Shown here: piece by piece, positions 14,780 to 23,309 of the stretch
How the letters are laid out: every line of letters begins with the position of its first letter
Numbering within the stretch: position 1 is the stretch's first letter
The notes under the pieces: generated by a model
Told to the model about the DNA's origin: nothing
Database searches by the model: none
Seen by the model: only the letters and a program-made list of their open reading frames with translations
Position numbers and translations under genes: made by a program
NCBI GenBank assembly: GCA_019419455.1
Contig: DXZW01000010.1
Coordinates: 1 to 30,470 of the forward strand
Source of the DNA: Collinsella sp.
Lineage (GTDB): Bacteria > Actinomycetota > Coriobacteriia > Coriobacteriales > Coriobacteriaceae
Length of the DNA stretch: 30,470 nucleotides
Direction of reading: 5' to 3'

Positions 14780-16540
14780 TTATGCCTCGAGGTTTTCCTC
14801 GATCCAGGCGACGGCACCCTTGGGATCCTTAGTGAGGTCGATGTACTGTTTGCCCTTGGGCGACAGCAGCGTGATGCCCAGGCGGTCGGTGTCGGCCTTC
14901 ATCTCGTTGTAATAGGTGCGAACCTGCGGAGCCAGGACGATGACGTTGTACTGGTCCATGATGGCGTAGTGGCTGCCGTAGGCACCGGCGTTGGCGGTAA
15001 TGTCGATGCCCAGCTCGTCGGCGCCTTCCTTAAGCGCGTTGGCGAGCAGTGCAGAGGTGCCGGCGCCAGCGCACAGAACCAGAACCCTCAGATCCTTGCC
15101 CTTAAGGGCGGACGGAGCTGCGGAGGCCTCGGTGGCAGAAGCGGTCTCGACAATAGGAGCCTCAACGGCGGGGGCGGCAGCGGTCTTGACGGCCTTGGTC
15201 TCCTCGGCCTCTTCTTCGGCCAGGGTCTCGGCCTCCTGCTTGCACAGGACGTTGTCGTAGGCCTTGCAGAACGGGTAGTAGATCAAGAAGTCAACGACCA
15301 GCAGGACGACAACCAGGACCAGAGAGATCGGCTGGAAGTTGGTGTCGATGAAGGTGCCGATCGGTCCGGGGAGTGCCCACGGCATGGCATAGATAAAACC
15401 GTTCATGCCCAAAAAGTCGATGAAGAACTTACCAATGAGGACGTTGGCCACGGGGGCAAACAGGAACGGGATCAGGAAGTACGGGTTGAGGATGATGGGC
15501 GCGGCGAACAGCAGCGGCTCGTTGACGGCGAACATCACGGGTACGACAGAGGCTTTGCCGACGGCCTTGAGCTGCTTGGAGCGCATAAAGAGCAGGAAGA
15601 TGATCGGGACAATGAACGTGGCGCCGGTGCCGCCGAGTTCGCCGATGTAGTTACCGAAGTTCTCGGTCAGGGCGAGGGCGGGGTGACCGCCGGCCTGCAG
15701 CGTGGCGAGGTTGGTGGTGATGTTGCCAAACAGCGCGGCGTTGAGGGCAGGCTTAACGACCGAGGGGCCGTGGATGCCCATGAACCAGAACAGCGGGATC
15801 ATGAACCAGATGAGGGCGAGGCCGGCGTAGGAATCGGCAGCGGCGAACAGCGGGCTCACCAGCGTGGAGATGACGTTGGCAAACGGGACGGCCAAGCAGG
15901 TGCGGCAGATAACGTCGATGACGGCGACAAACAGGATGGAGAAGCTGAAGGCGAAGATGTCGCGGAAGTTCTGGGCGATGGCGCCGGGGACTTCTTTGGG
16001 CAGCTTGATGGTGATGTCTCGCTTAATGCAGAAGGCATAGATGTTGACCGTGGCAAATGCGGCGACAAAGGAGCTCAGTAGGCCCTTGGTGCCCATGTTG
16101 TCGGTAAAGAACACCGAGACATCGGCGCCGTCGATCTTGGCACTCGTCTGGGTAACGGCCAAGATGAGCATAGCGCACATGGCGGCGACCATGGTGCTCG
16201 TGGCGTTGATGGCCTTGCCGGCAGGCATGCGGCGGTTCTTGGAGCCGGTCAGCGCGCTTGCGGTGGTGCCGGCGACCATGATGCCCACGACGCCCATCGT
16301 GAAGTTGTAAACCTTGTTGCAGAAGTTCACGACGTCGACGTTCCACCAGTCGGGCAGCGTAAAGCCGCCGACCGTGGCGACAACGCCCGGCAGGGTCGAA
16401 ATAAGCAGGAAGACAGAAGAAGACAGGATGATGGGCATTGCTGCCAAAAAGCCGTCTTTAATGGCCTGAAGGTAGATGTTCTTAGAGACCTTGTCGAAGT
16501 ACGGCTGACCTTTCTCCAAGAACTTAACGATCGATTCCAT
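14780..16540 (-). CDS. PTS lactose/cellobiose-family EIICB (cassette 2)
   Basis: A 586-residue membrane transporter and sugar kinase subunit, close to the cassette-1 protein along its length. The EIIC part has LFWFMGIHGPSVV near 250 and FAVNEPLLFAAP near 335. A Glu/Ala-rich linker (AEEEAEETKAV) precedes the EIIB domain, which has the phosphocysteine motif VLVLCAGAGTSALL. AGGAG lies about 9 nt before the ATG at 16540. It is the second gene of its operon, 176 bp after the GH1 gene, with a long stem-loop in the gap; this order is the reverse of cassettes 1 and 3. No EIIA domain is present. The substrate is probably a beta-galactoside-type disaccharide but cannot be specified from sequence. Confidence 0.9.
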   Translation of the reverse strand: MESIVKFLEKGQPYFDKVSKNIYLQAIKDGFLAAMPIILSSSVFLLISTLPGVVATVGGFTLPDWWNVDVVNFCNKVYNFTMGVVGIMVAGTTASALTGSKNRRMPAGKAINATSTMVAAMCAMLILAVTQTSAKIDGADVSVFFTDNMGTKGLLSSFVAAFATVNIYAFCIKRDITIKLPKEVPGAIAQNFRDIFAFSFSILFVAVIDVICRTCLAVPFANVISTLVSPLFAAADSYAGLALIWFMIPLFWFMGIHGPSVVKPALNAALFGNITTNLATLQAGGHPALALTENFGNYIGELGGTGATFIVPIIFLLFMRSKQLKAVGKASVVPVMFAVNEPLLFAAPIILNPYFLIPFLFAPVANVLIGKFFIDFLGMNGFIYAMPWALPGPIGTFIDTNFQPISLVLVVVLLVVDFLIYYPFCKAYDNVLCKQEAETLAEEEAEETKAVKTAAAPAVEAPIVETASATEASAAPSALKGKDLRVLVLCAGAGTSALLANALKEGADELGIDITANAGAYGSHYAIMDQYNVIVLAPQVRTYYNEMKADTDRLGITLLSPKGKQYIDLTKDPKGAVAWIEENLEA

Positions 16541-16648
16541 AGTTCACGCTCCTCTTTGCATGAAATCTTAATGGCATGGACGTTGAAAACCTATATGGTC
16601 TCCCGCTTGCTAAAAGCCCGGGTGCAGGCGGGGTCGGTCCCAGGGGGA

Positions 16649-16695
16649 GAGAGGGGAGCGGCTGGGTTTGTATCGCATAGGGCCGCTCCCCTCTC
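16649..16695 (-). other. Intercistronic stem-loop, cassette 2
   Basis: GAGAGGGGAGCGGC (16649-16662) pairs perfectly with 16682-16695 (14 bp, 19-nt loop) in the 176-bp gap between GH1 and EIICB. No T tract follows on the minus strand. It may protect the upstream GH1 message or attenuate transporter expression. Confidence 0.6.
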
Positions 16696-16716
16696 GGGGG
16701 AAAGCGAGGCGATGCG

Positions 16717-18165
16717 CTACTGCGCGTCCGCCATAGTGTCGGCGAGCTCCTTGTACCAGAGTGCCGACTGCTTGATGTAGCGTTTTTGCGTGTCGAAGTC
16801 GATGTAGAACAGGCCGTAGCGCTTGTTATAGCCGTTGGCCCACGAGAACTGGTCCTGCAGGCTCCAGATAAAGTAGCCCTGGACGTCGACGCCCTCGGCG
16901 CGCGCCCGGAGCACCTTCTCCATGTGCTGGTCGACAAAGTCGATGCGCTCGGGATCGGCGACGATGCCGTTTGCGTCGGGCTCGGGGTCCTTGTGGCCCA
17001 GGCCGTTTTCGGTGATATAGATGACGGGGAGGTTGGGATAGGTGGCGCTGATGTGCTTGAGCGTGTCGTAGAGGCCTTGCGGGTAGATGAGCCAATCCCA
17101 GTCGGTGGTGGGGATACCCGGCATATCGACCTGCTGCCCGACGCCCTTAAACTTAAAGCACGAGGTGCCCTTGTCTCCGGTGCCGTTAAAGCTGTTGGTG
17201 GACTCGCCATCGTAGGCGGCGATAAACGCCGACTGATAGTAGTTGAGGCCGAACATATCGTTGCGGGGCGCCGCCTTGGCGAGCTCCTCCATGTCGCTGT
17301 CCTCAACCGTAAGCGTGGCGTTGTTGGCACGCAGAATCTCGTTGATGAGTGAGAGGGTGCGCGCGGAGTAGTGACCCAGGAAGGCGCCGTCCATGATGAA
17401 GTCGGTGTAGAAGGCGTTGTACAGGTCGGCGGCGTGCTGGTCGGCGGGCGAGTCTGTGGCAGGATATGCCGGCGTCAGGACGTTGACCATGCCAATGCGT
17501 CCGCCCAGGTGCTCGGTCTCGTCAAGATCCTTATACAGGTTGACGGCGCGGGCGTGGGCAACGAGCTCGTTGTGCTGGCTCTGGATGCCGCTCGTCACAT
17601 CAAAGTGATGGTTGGGCGGGAAGTTGCCTTGGATGTATTGGGAGTGCGAGAGGCTGATGAGCTCGTTGATGGTGAACCAATTCTTGACCTCGCGGAACTC
17701 GCGGAAGCAGAACTCGGCATAGCGCACATAGGCGTCGACGGTCTTGCGGTTGAGCCAGTCGCCCTGGTTGAACAGGGCGGCGGGGGAGTCAAAGTGATGC
17801 AGGGACACATAGGGCTCGACGCCATACTTTTTGCAGCAGGCGAACAGCTCGTGGTAGTGCTTAACGCCCTCGGCGAGGGGCTCGGCATCGTCGCCGTTGG
17901 GGAAGATGCGGGTCCAGGCGATGGACACACGGATGGCGTTGAGTCCATGCTCGGCAGAAAGGCGGATATCCTCCTCGTAGCGGTTGTAGAAATCACTGGC
18001 CGGGTCGGGCAAAAAGCGACCCTGGGCGACAAGGTAATCGTCCCACATGGTCTTACCCTTGCCTGCCACCTTCGTGGAACCTTCCGTTTGGTACGCGGCG
18101 GTTGCGGCGCCCCAAACAAAGCCCTTCGGCAGCTGCTGTACGCGGTTTAGCAAAGACATATGCAT
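16717..18165 (-). CDS. GH1 6-phospho-beta-galactosidase-like enzyme (cassette 2)
   Basis: A 482-residue family 1 hydrolase for PTS-phosphorylated disaccharides, more divergent than the other two paralogues. Motifs are WGAATAAYQTEGS near 20, SIAWTRIFPNGDD near 80 (Thr replaces the usual Ser), acid/base Glu in WFTINELI near 170, nucleophile Glu in IYITENGLG near 380, and SLQDQFSWANGYNKRYG near 440 with the Ser, Trp, Lys and Tyr 6-phosphate and galactoside pocket residues. Start: ATG 18165 has GAGAGG only 4 nt upstream, while ATG 18159 gives a 10-nt spacing, so either is possible. It is the promoter-proximal gene of the operon with the cassette-2 EIICB. The substrate may differ from lactose-6-phosphate. 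Confidence 0.85.
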   Translation of the reverse strand: MHMSLLNRVQQLPKGFVWGAATAAYQTEGSTKVAGKGKTMWDDYLVAQGRFLPDPASDFYNRYEEDIRLSAEHGLNAIRVSIAWTRIFPNGDDAEPLAEGVKHYHELFACCKKYGVEPYVSLHHFDSPAALFNQGDWLNRKTVDAYVRYAEFCFREFREVKNWFTINELISLSHSQYIQGNFPPNHHFDVTSGIQSQHNELVAHARAVNLYKDLDETEHLGGRIGMVNVLTPAYPATDSPADQHAADLYNAFYTDFIMDGAFLGHYSARTLSLINEILRANNATLTVEDSDMEELAKAAPRNDMFGLNYYQSAFIAAYDGESTNSFNGTGDKGTSCFKFKGVGQQVDMPGIPTTDWDWLIYPQGLYDTLKHISATYPNLPVIYITENGLGHKDPEPDANGIVADPERIDFVDQHMEKVLRARAEGVDVQGYFIWSLQDQFSWANGYNKRYGLFYIDFDTQKRYIKQSALWYKELADTMADAQ

Positions 18166-18277
18166 ACACCCTCTCGTCTCGCTGTTCGATATTGTGCGTT
18201 TGCGCTCAGGAGGCTCCCTGGTTAGCGTTCAGCGGTGAAAAAGCCCGATAAACACTATCTTAAAATGATTAGAACCA

Positions 18278-18317
18278 AAATGAGCACGTGAACATTTGAC
18301 AATGAGCACGTTAACAT
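18278..18317. promoter_or_regulatory. Tandem operators for the cassette-2 LacI regulator
   Basis: AATGAGCACGTGAACATT (18279-18296) and AATGAGCACGTTAACAT (18301-18317) are near-palindromes of the same pattern, 22 bp apart (about two helical turns). They lie upstream of the GH1 gene in the divergent gap. Confidence 0.7.
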
Positions 18318-18370
18318 CCGGCTGGGATGTATAGAAACAAAACAACTTCAAACAGCTGCGAACGGTTGTA

Positions 18371-18394
18371 TTTGTTCGGTAAGCGGTTTTGATT
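18371..18394 (+). promoter_or_regulatory. Shared TTGTTCGGTAAGCGGTT motif, cassette 2
   Basis: TTTGTTCGGTAAGCGGTTTT differs by one base from the core at 13346-13362 and lies just before the -35 box of the cassette-2 regulator. Confidence 0.4.
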
Positions 18395-18450
18395 GACAGA
18401 AGTTTTCATGTTGTGGTATATGGCTCGGGTATCATGAGCACGTTATCGAT
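18393..18450 (+). promoter_or_regulatory. Promoter and auto-operator of the cassette-2 regulator
   Basis: TTGACA (18393-18398) and TATATG (18417-18422) are spaced 18 bp apart. ATGAGCACGTTATCGAT (18434-18450), a third copy of the cassette-2 operator, lies just after the -10 box, where a bound repressor would block transcription. This suggests autorepression. Confidence 0.6.
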
Positions 18451-18500
18451 GTATGTACGATGCGCCATGGGCGCGGGGAATAGTTGGGAAGCAGGTTAGC

Positions 18501-19538
18501 GTGGAAGGCATGGCTCAGCAGACAAGGAATGGTCATTCGGCGAGCGCGGCAGAGGTTGCGGCGCTCGCTGGCGTGAGCCGCCAGACTGTGTCTCGCGTGG
18601 TCAACGGTATGCCCAACGTGACGGAAAAGACGCGCAAGCGTGTGCTGGCCGCCATGGAAGAGCTGGGCTTTCGTCCCAATTTTGCTGGAGCGGCGTTGCG
18701 CGGCGGGTCGTATCGTTCTATTGGCCTGTGCATGTACAACATCACACGTGTCGGTAACCTGGCGACGCTCGAGGGTATCATGCAAGCGGCGCGCGAGCAC
18801 GATTTTGCCGTCACTATGATCGAGATGGGCGGCGACAAGCCCTATACACTTGCCGATGCCTCGCGCCGCATGGTCGAGCGACCCGTCGACGGCATGATTC
18901 TCAACATGAACCGCATGGCTCCCGATTTTGAGGAGTTTGTTCCCCAGCCGGGAGTGCGAACGGTCATCCTGTCCATGTATGCGCATCCGCGCTGCACGAC
19001 GATCGACTCCGACCAGTATGGTTCGTGCGAGCTGTTGACCAATTATCTGCTGGAACATGGTCACTCGAATATGCGGTTTGTGGCGGGTCCGGAAAACTCG
19101 ATTTCCTCGCGTTTTCGTGAGGCCGGTTGGCGCGATACGCTGGGTCGTGCTCATGTCGATGCCGCTCCGATGCTGCGTGGCGATTGGAGTGCGGACAGTG
19201 GGTACGCCATGGGCGAGCGGATTGCGGCCGAGGTGCTTGCCGGCGGGTCGCAGGCGCCGACTGCCGTGCTTGCGGCAAATGACCAGATGGCGCTGGGCGT
19301 TATCGCCGCGCTCGAGAACGCGGGCCTGTCCGTGCCCGACGACGTGAGCGTGGTTGGTATCGACGACGCACTCGAGGGACTTGTTCCTCACAATCGACTG
19401 ACGACGCTGCGATTTGATTTGCGCGGTGTCGGTAAGCTTGCGTTTGAGGCGGCGATTGGAGAGAGCTCGTCTATCGAGGCGATTCATGTGCCGAGTACGC
19501 TGGTCGAACGCTCGACTGTTAGGGACATACGGGGTTAG
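18501..19538 (+). CDS. LacI-family regulator of cassette 2
   Basis: A 345-residue regulator. GTG 18501 is chosen because AGG lies 5 nt upstream; ATG 18510 is the alternative, and the open frame extends back to 18453 across the auto-operator. The helix-turn-helix AAEVAALAGVSRQTVSRVVN is followed by the hinge ELGFRPNFAGAALRG and a sensor domain with VDGMIL, TAVLAANDQMALGVI and DDVSVVGIDDALEG. Recognition-helix specificity positions are Arg-Gln, unlike those of its paralogues. Two matching operators lie before the divergent GH1/EIICB operon and one lies downstream of its own promoter, so it very probably represses both. It converges on the cassette-3 GH1 gene with two dyad repeats between. Confidence 0.9.
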   Translation: MEGMAQQTRNGHSASAAEVAALAGVSRQTVSRVVNGMPNVTEKTRKRVLAAMEELGFRPNFAGAALRGGSYRSIGLCMYNITRVGNLATLEGIMQAAREHDFAVTMIEMGGDKPYTLADASRRMVERPVDGMILNMNRMAPDFEEFVPQPGVRTVILSMYAHPRCTTIDSDQYGSCELLTNYLLEHGHSNMRFVAGPENSISSRFREAGWRDTLGRAHVDAAPMLRGDWSADSGYAMGERIAAEVLAGGSQAPTAVLAANDQMALGVIAALENAGLSVPDDVSVVGIDDALEGLVPHNRLTTLRFDLRGVGKLAFEAAIGESSSIEAIHVPSTLVERSTVRDIRG

Positions 19539-19546
19539 GTCCTACT

Positions 19547-19696
19547 CCGTTTGTCTCGATTTGTAACAGGTAGACGGTCAAAAGCGGGCTACGTGTTACA
19601 GATTTAGATTCTTCGGAAAGAGCAATCCTGTTCGTCTCAATCTGTAACAGCTAGGACCAAAAAACTCGGCTAGATGTTACAGATCGAGACAAACGG
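19547..19696 (+). repeat. Two tandem TGTAACA dyad repeats
   Basis: Units at about 19547-19616 (centre ACGGTCAAAAG) and 19628-19696 (centre GGACCAAAAAAC), with arms of the GTCTCGATYTGTAACA type. Both are in the same orientation as the units at 9729 and 14458. They lie in the 261-bp convergent gap before the cassette-3 terminator. Confidence 0.8.
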
Positions 19697-19708
19697 CTCC
19701 CGACCTGA

Positions 19709-19751
19709 ACAAAAAGGTCGGGGGCGGCGCGCCGTGTGACGTGCCGCCCCC
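19709..19751 (-). terminator. Intrinsic terminator of the cassette-3 operon
   Basis: On the minus strand GGGGGCGGC (19743-19751) pairs with GCCGCCCCC (19720-19728), followed by GACC and TTTTT (19711-19715). It lies about 50 nt past the GH1 stop codon. Confidence 0.75.
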
Positions 19752-19799
19752 GGCTGAGAAATGGGGACAGGTTATGTGGGCGGGTAACCCCGCAAGCCG

Positions 19800-21239
19800 C
19801 TAGTCCAGACGACGGGTCTGCGCTACGTGCTTATACCAGTAGGCGCTTGCCTTGGGCGTGCGCTTCTGGGTTTCAAAGTCAACGTAGAAGAAGCCATAGC
19901 GCTTGTTGTATCCGTTGGTCCAGGAGAACTGGTCCTGCAGGCTCCACAGGAAGTAACCGCCCACGTTGACGCCCACCTCCATGGCCTTGAGCAACCAGCG
20001 CAGGTGCTGCTCGATGTAGTCGATGCGCGGCTGGTCGTCCACAAAGCCGTCTTTGTAGGGATCCTTGTAGCCCATGCCGTTTTCTGTAATGAAGATCTGC
20101 TTATAGTTGGGGTAGCGCTGCTTAATGTAGACGAGCAGATCGAACAGGCCCTCGGGATAGATGATCCAGTCCCAGTCGGTGGTGGGGATGCCAGGCTTGT
20201 TCACATGCTCGCCAATACCCTTAACGCGCCAGCGGCCGGTGCCCTTCTCGCCCGTACCGTTGTGGTGCAGGTCGTTCTCGCCATCGTAAGCCTTCAAAAA
20301 ACGGCACTGATAGTTGTTAACGCCCAGGTAGTCGTTGTAGAGCGCGGCCTCGCGCATAATTTCGAGGTCCTCGTCCAGAATCTCGATGGTGCCGCCCGAG
20401 ACGGCAGCCAGGCGGTTGGCGCACTCCAAGGTGTCAGGCGCGTAGTCGCCGCGGAAAGTGGCGTCGAGCAAGAACTGGTTCTGCAACACGTGCTCGTTAT
20501 TAGCGGCTTTGATGTCGGCGGGGTCGTTCTCGTTGAGCGGGTACTTAAACTCCAACGACTGGATGACGCCGATCTTGCCCTTAAAACCGCCATTGTGGAA
20601 GGCCAGCACGGCCTTGGCGTGGGCGAGCATCATGTTGTGCTCGCACTGGAAGGCTTCGGCCAGATGCGCCTTGACGCCGCCGGGGAAGGTGCCCTCGATG
20701 TAGGTGTTGGAGGCGTCCGCCCAGATCTCGTTAAAGGTGAACCAATAGGTCACCTGGTCGGCGTACTCCTTAAAGCAGAAGGTGGCAAAGTCCACAAAGG
20801 CGTCGATGGTCTCGCGGTTGAGGAAGTCGCCCTTCTCAAAGAGGGGCAGCGGCGTGTCAAAGTGATGCAGCGTGACGAACGGTTCAACATGGTGCTTATG
20901 GCATTCGGCGAAGAGGTCGTGGTAGAACTGGACGCCCTCGGGGTTGATCTCGCCGGTGCCGTTGGGGAAGATGCGGCTCCAGGCGATGGAGAGGCGGATG
21001 CCGTTGATGCCAAACTCCTCGCACAGTTCCAGGTCGACGGGGTACTGGTTGTAGAAGTCCGAAGCGGGATCGGGGGAAAAGCGCCCCTGGGCCTCCAGGA
21101 AGTCGTCCCAGGCAACCTTGCCCTTACCGTGAGTGCGGGTCTCGCCCTCTACCTGGTAGGCAGCAGTGGCGCCGCCAAAGACAAAGTCCTCGGGAAACTG
21201 CGCAGGCGGGTTAGTGACGCTAGCAGGGTTAACGGACAT
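19800..21239 (-). CDS. GH1 6-phospho-beta-galactosidase (cassette 3)
   Basis: A 479-residue family 1 hydrolase, close to the cassette-1 enzyme and to LacG of lactococci. Motifs are GGATAAYQVEGETRTHGKG near 25, SIAWSRIFPNG near 85, VTLHHFDTP near 125, acid/base Glu in YWFTFNEIW near 165, nucleophile Glu in IFITENGMG near 380, and SLQDQFSWTNGYNKRYG near 435. The latter keeps the Ser, Trp, Lys and Tyr residues expected for 6-phosphogalactoside binding. GGAT lies about 6 nt upstream of the ATG. It is the second gene of the operon, 66 bp after the cassette-3 EIICB, with a perfect stem-loop between. It cleaves the phosphorylated disaccharide imported by its partner and should feed galactose-6-phosphate to LacAB. 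Confidence 0.9.
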   Translation of the reverse strand: MSVNPASVTNPPAQFPEDFVFGGATAAYQVEGETRTHGKGKVAWDDFLEAQGRFSPDPASDFYNQYPVDLELCEEFGINGIRLSIAWSRIFPNGTGEINPEGVQFYHDLFAECHKHHVEPFVTLHHFDTPLPLFEKGDFLNRETIDAFVDFATFCFKEYADQVTYWFTFNEIWADASNTYIEGTFPGGVKAHLAEAFQCEHNMMLAHAKAVLAFHNGGFKGKIGVIQSLEFKYPLNENDPADIKAANNEHVLQNQFLLDATFRGDYAPDTLECANRLAAVSGGTIEILDEDLEIMREAALYNDYLGVNNYQCRFLKAYDGENDLHHNGTGEKGTGRWRVKGIGEHVNKPGIPTTDWDWIIYPEGLFDLLVYIKQRYPNYKQIFITENGMGYKDPYKDGFVDDQPRIDYIEQHLRWLLKAMEVGVNVGGYFLWSLQDQFSWTNGYNKRYGFFYVDFETQKRTPKASAYWYKHVAQTRRLD

Positions 21240-21262
21240 GATGATCCAATCGTCTAAATCGA

Positions 21263-21296
21263 AGGGCCAGCCGGTCTTGGATGGTCGGCTGGCCCT
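21263..21296 (-). other. Intercistronic stem-loop, cassette 3
   Basis: AGGGCCAGCCG (21263-21273) pairs perfectly with CGGCTGGCCCT (21286-21296), 11 bp with a 12-nt loop, filling half of the 66-bp gap between EIICB and GH1. There is no T tract, so partial termination or mRNA stabilisation is more likely than full termination. Confidence 0.6.
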
Positions 21297-21305
21297 GAGC
21301 GTTAC

Positions 21306-23081
21306 TTACTTCGAGAGTTGCTCGCTTACGAAGGCGAGAGACTTGTCGCCGTTCTGGGAGAGCTCGATGTACTGCTTACCGCGGCAGGCGACGCACTTGT
21401 TGCCCACGCGCTCGCAGTCCTTCTGAAGGTCGGCCAGGTAGCTTGCGGCCTGCGGGGCCAGGACGACCAGGTCAAAGTCGGGGAGCATGTCAACGTGGTT
21501 GCCATAGGCCTCGGCAGCGGTCTCGAGGTTAATACCGCGCTCCCTGGCAGCCTTGGCCAGCGCGTTGGCGAGCAGGCCCGAGGTACCGCCGCCCTGGCAG
21601 AGTACGAGCACGCGCTTGCCGTTGAGGTCGCTGGCGGTCGCAGCCTCGGTGGCGGGCGCTGCGGAAGCGGCGGGGGCGTCGGCCTTCACGGCCTCGGCAG
21701 CAGCGCCGGCGGCAACGCTCTTGGCGTCAGCCTTGCCCTGGAAGGCGTCGTTGAGCTTGGCGGCCTTCTCAGCGTTCTTGGCGGCGAGCTCCTCCTGGGA
21801 GATCTCGGCCTCCTCGGTGCACTTCTGGGCGTCATAGGCACGGAAGAACGGGTAGTACAGGACGAAGTCGACGACCAGGATGAGGGCGAGCATCACAAAG
21901 GCGAGCGGCTGGAAGCCCAAGCCCATGATGGTGCCGATGGGGCCGGGAACGGTCCAAGGCAGGGTGTACATAAAGCCGTTCATGCCCAATAAGTCGATAA
22001 AGATCTTGAGGATCCAGATGTTGGCGATCGGAGCAAAGACAAACGGGACAAAGAAGACGGGGTTGAGCACGATGGGCGCGGCGAACAGCAGCGGCTCGTT
22101 GACAGCAAAGCAGACCGGGACGATGGCGGCCTTACCGACGGCGCGCATCTCCTGAGACTTGGCCAGGAAGCAGAACATAAAGACCAGGACGAGCGTGGCA
22201 CCGGTGCCGCCCATGCAGACGACGAAGTACTGGGCACCCTGGGTCAGGACAGCGGAAGCGTGCTGGCCGGCCTGGAACGCAGCCAGGTTGTCGGTCATGT
22301 TGGCAACGAGAGCGGCGGCGATGGCGGGCTCGACGATCGAAGGGCCGTGGACGCCCACGAACCAGAAGAGGCTCATGGCGCCGTAGATTACAGCGAGGCC
22401 GATGTAGCCGTCGGCAGCGGTGAACAGGGGCTGGAACACCTGGATGACGCCCTGGGCAAAGCAGAAGCCAAAGGCAGCGCGGAAGACGATGTCAAAGACC
22501 CAAAAGACGGTGATGCAGACGGAGAAGGGGATGATGTCCTTAAAGGTCTGCGAGATGTTGGGCGGAACCTGCTCGGGCATCTTGACGGTGATGTTGCGCT
22601 TAATGAAGAACTTGTAGATGATGCCGGTCACAAACGCAGCGATAAAGGCGGTCAACAGGCCTTTGGAACCAAGGTAGGTGGTGTTGAAGCCGCTGGCAGC
22701 ATCCGTGGCGATCGTGTCGCTCGAAAGGAGCAAGAAGCCGATGATGGCTGCGCACATGCACGAGATGAAGTTGATCTGGTTGTTCTTGGGTAGATCGCGG
22801 TTCTGGGCGTCGGCGAAGTGCTTGGCCGTGGTGGCGGCGCAGGCGATGGCCAGAATGCCCATGGAGTAGTTGTAGCACTTCCACAGGGCGTTGTTGATGT
22901 CATCGGGCCAATAGAAACCCCAGATGTTGGGCACCGAGGCTACCAGGCAGAAGATGGACGAGAAGATGATGATGGGGATGACGGAGATAAAGCCGTCGCG
23001 GATCGCCTTGAGGTACTTGTTGCGGGCGATCGCGTTGAAAAAGGGCTGGCCCTTTTCGATGATGGCGATGAGTTGCTCCAT
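21306..23081 (-). CDS. PTS lactose/cellobiose-family EIICB (cassette 3)
   Basis: A 591-residue membrane protein, the most divergent of the three transporters. The EIIC domain has FWFVGVHGPSIV near 245 and FAVNEPLLFAAP near 330. Several segments (for example PNIWGFYWPDDINNALW) differ strongly from cassettes 1 and 2, pointing to another substrate. A Lys/Ala-rich helical linker (about 430-485) leads to an EIIB domain with VLVLCQGGGTSGLL, where Gln and Gly replace the AGA of the others after the phosphocysteine. TAGGAG precedes the ATG at 23081. It is the first gene of the operon with the cassette-3 GH1 enzyme and is divergent from its LacI-type regulator. Confidence 0.9.
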   Translation of the reverse strand: MEQLIAIIEKGQPFFNAIARNKYLKAIRDGFISVIPIIIFSSIFCLVASVPNIWGFYWPDDINNALWKCYNYSMGILAIACAATTAKHFADAQNRDLPKNNQINFISCMCAAIIGFLLLSSDTIATDAASGFNTTYLGSKGLLTAFIAAFVTGIIYKFFIKRNITVKMPEQVPPNISQTFKDIIPFSVCITVFWVFDIVFRAAFGFCFAQGVIQVFQPLFTAADGYIGLAVIYGAMSLFWFVGVHGPSIVEPAIAAALVANMTDNLAAFQAGQHASAVLTQGAQYFVVCMGGTGATLVLVFMFCFLAKSQEMRAVGKAAIVPVCFAVNEPLLFAAPIVLNPVFFVPFVFAPIANIWILKIFIDLLGMNGFMYTLPWTVPGPIGTIMGLGFQPLAFVMLALILVVDFVLYYPFFRAYDAQKCTEEAEISQEELAAKNAEKAAKLNDAFQGKADAKSVAAGAAAEAVKADAPAASAAPATEAATASDLNGKRVLVLCQGGGTSGLLANALAKAARERGINLETAAEAYGNHVDMLPDFDLVVLAPQAASYLADLQKDCERVGNKCVACRGKQYIELSQNGDKSLAFVSEQLSK

Positions 23082-23139
23082 GCAATGCTCCTAAGAGTCG
23101 GTGGGTTAGCAACGATGGTAGCTTTTGGCGTTCGGTTGC

Positions 23140-23281
23140 CAAAATGTTGACGTTGCCATTTTGCGACACAAAAAAGACGCGAACCAGTGGTTCCTGTGCC
23201 TGCGAACCATCGATTCCTTACGCGTAAACGTTTGAGCCGCCCGGTGGCTCTGTGTTTGCGCAATGGCAACGTTAACATTTG
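23140..23281. promoter_or_regulatory. Operator pair for the cassette-3 LacI regulator
   Basis: AAAATGTTGACGTTGCCATTTT (23141-23162, given here as two halves around ACGTT: AAAATGTTG / GCCATTTT) and CAATGGCAACGTTAACATTTG (ATGGCAACGTTAACAT core, 23263-23278). They are imperfect palindromes with the same ATG-N10-CAT frame. The first is about 60 bp before the EIICB start and the second is about 120 bp further upstream, a spacing that would permit looping. Confidence 0.65.
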
Positions 23282-23309
23282 GGCGACAAAAGCCGTTCGG
23301 GGAAGCAAG

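Noticed and set aside
9729..19696. CRISPR array suggested by repeated TGTAACA units
   Set aside because: The units are dyads with variable arms, only one to three per site, without regular spacers or cas genes.
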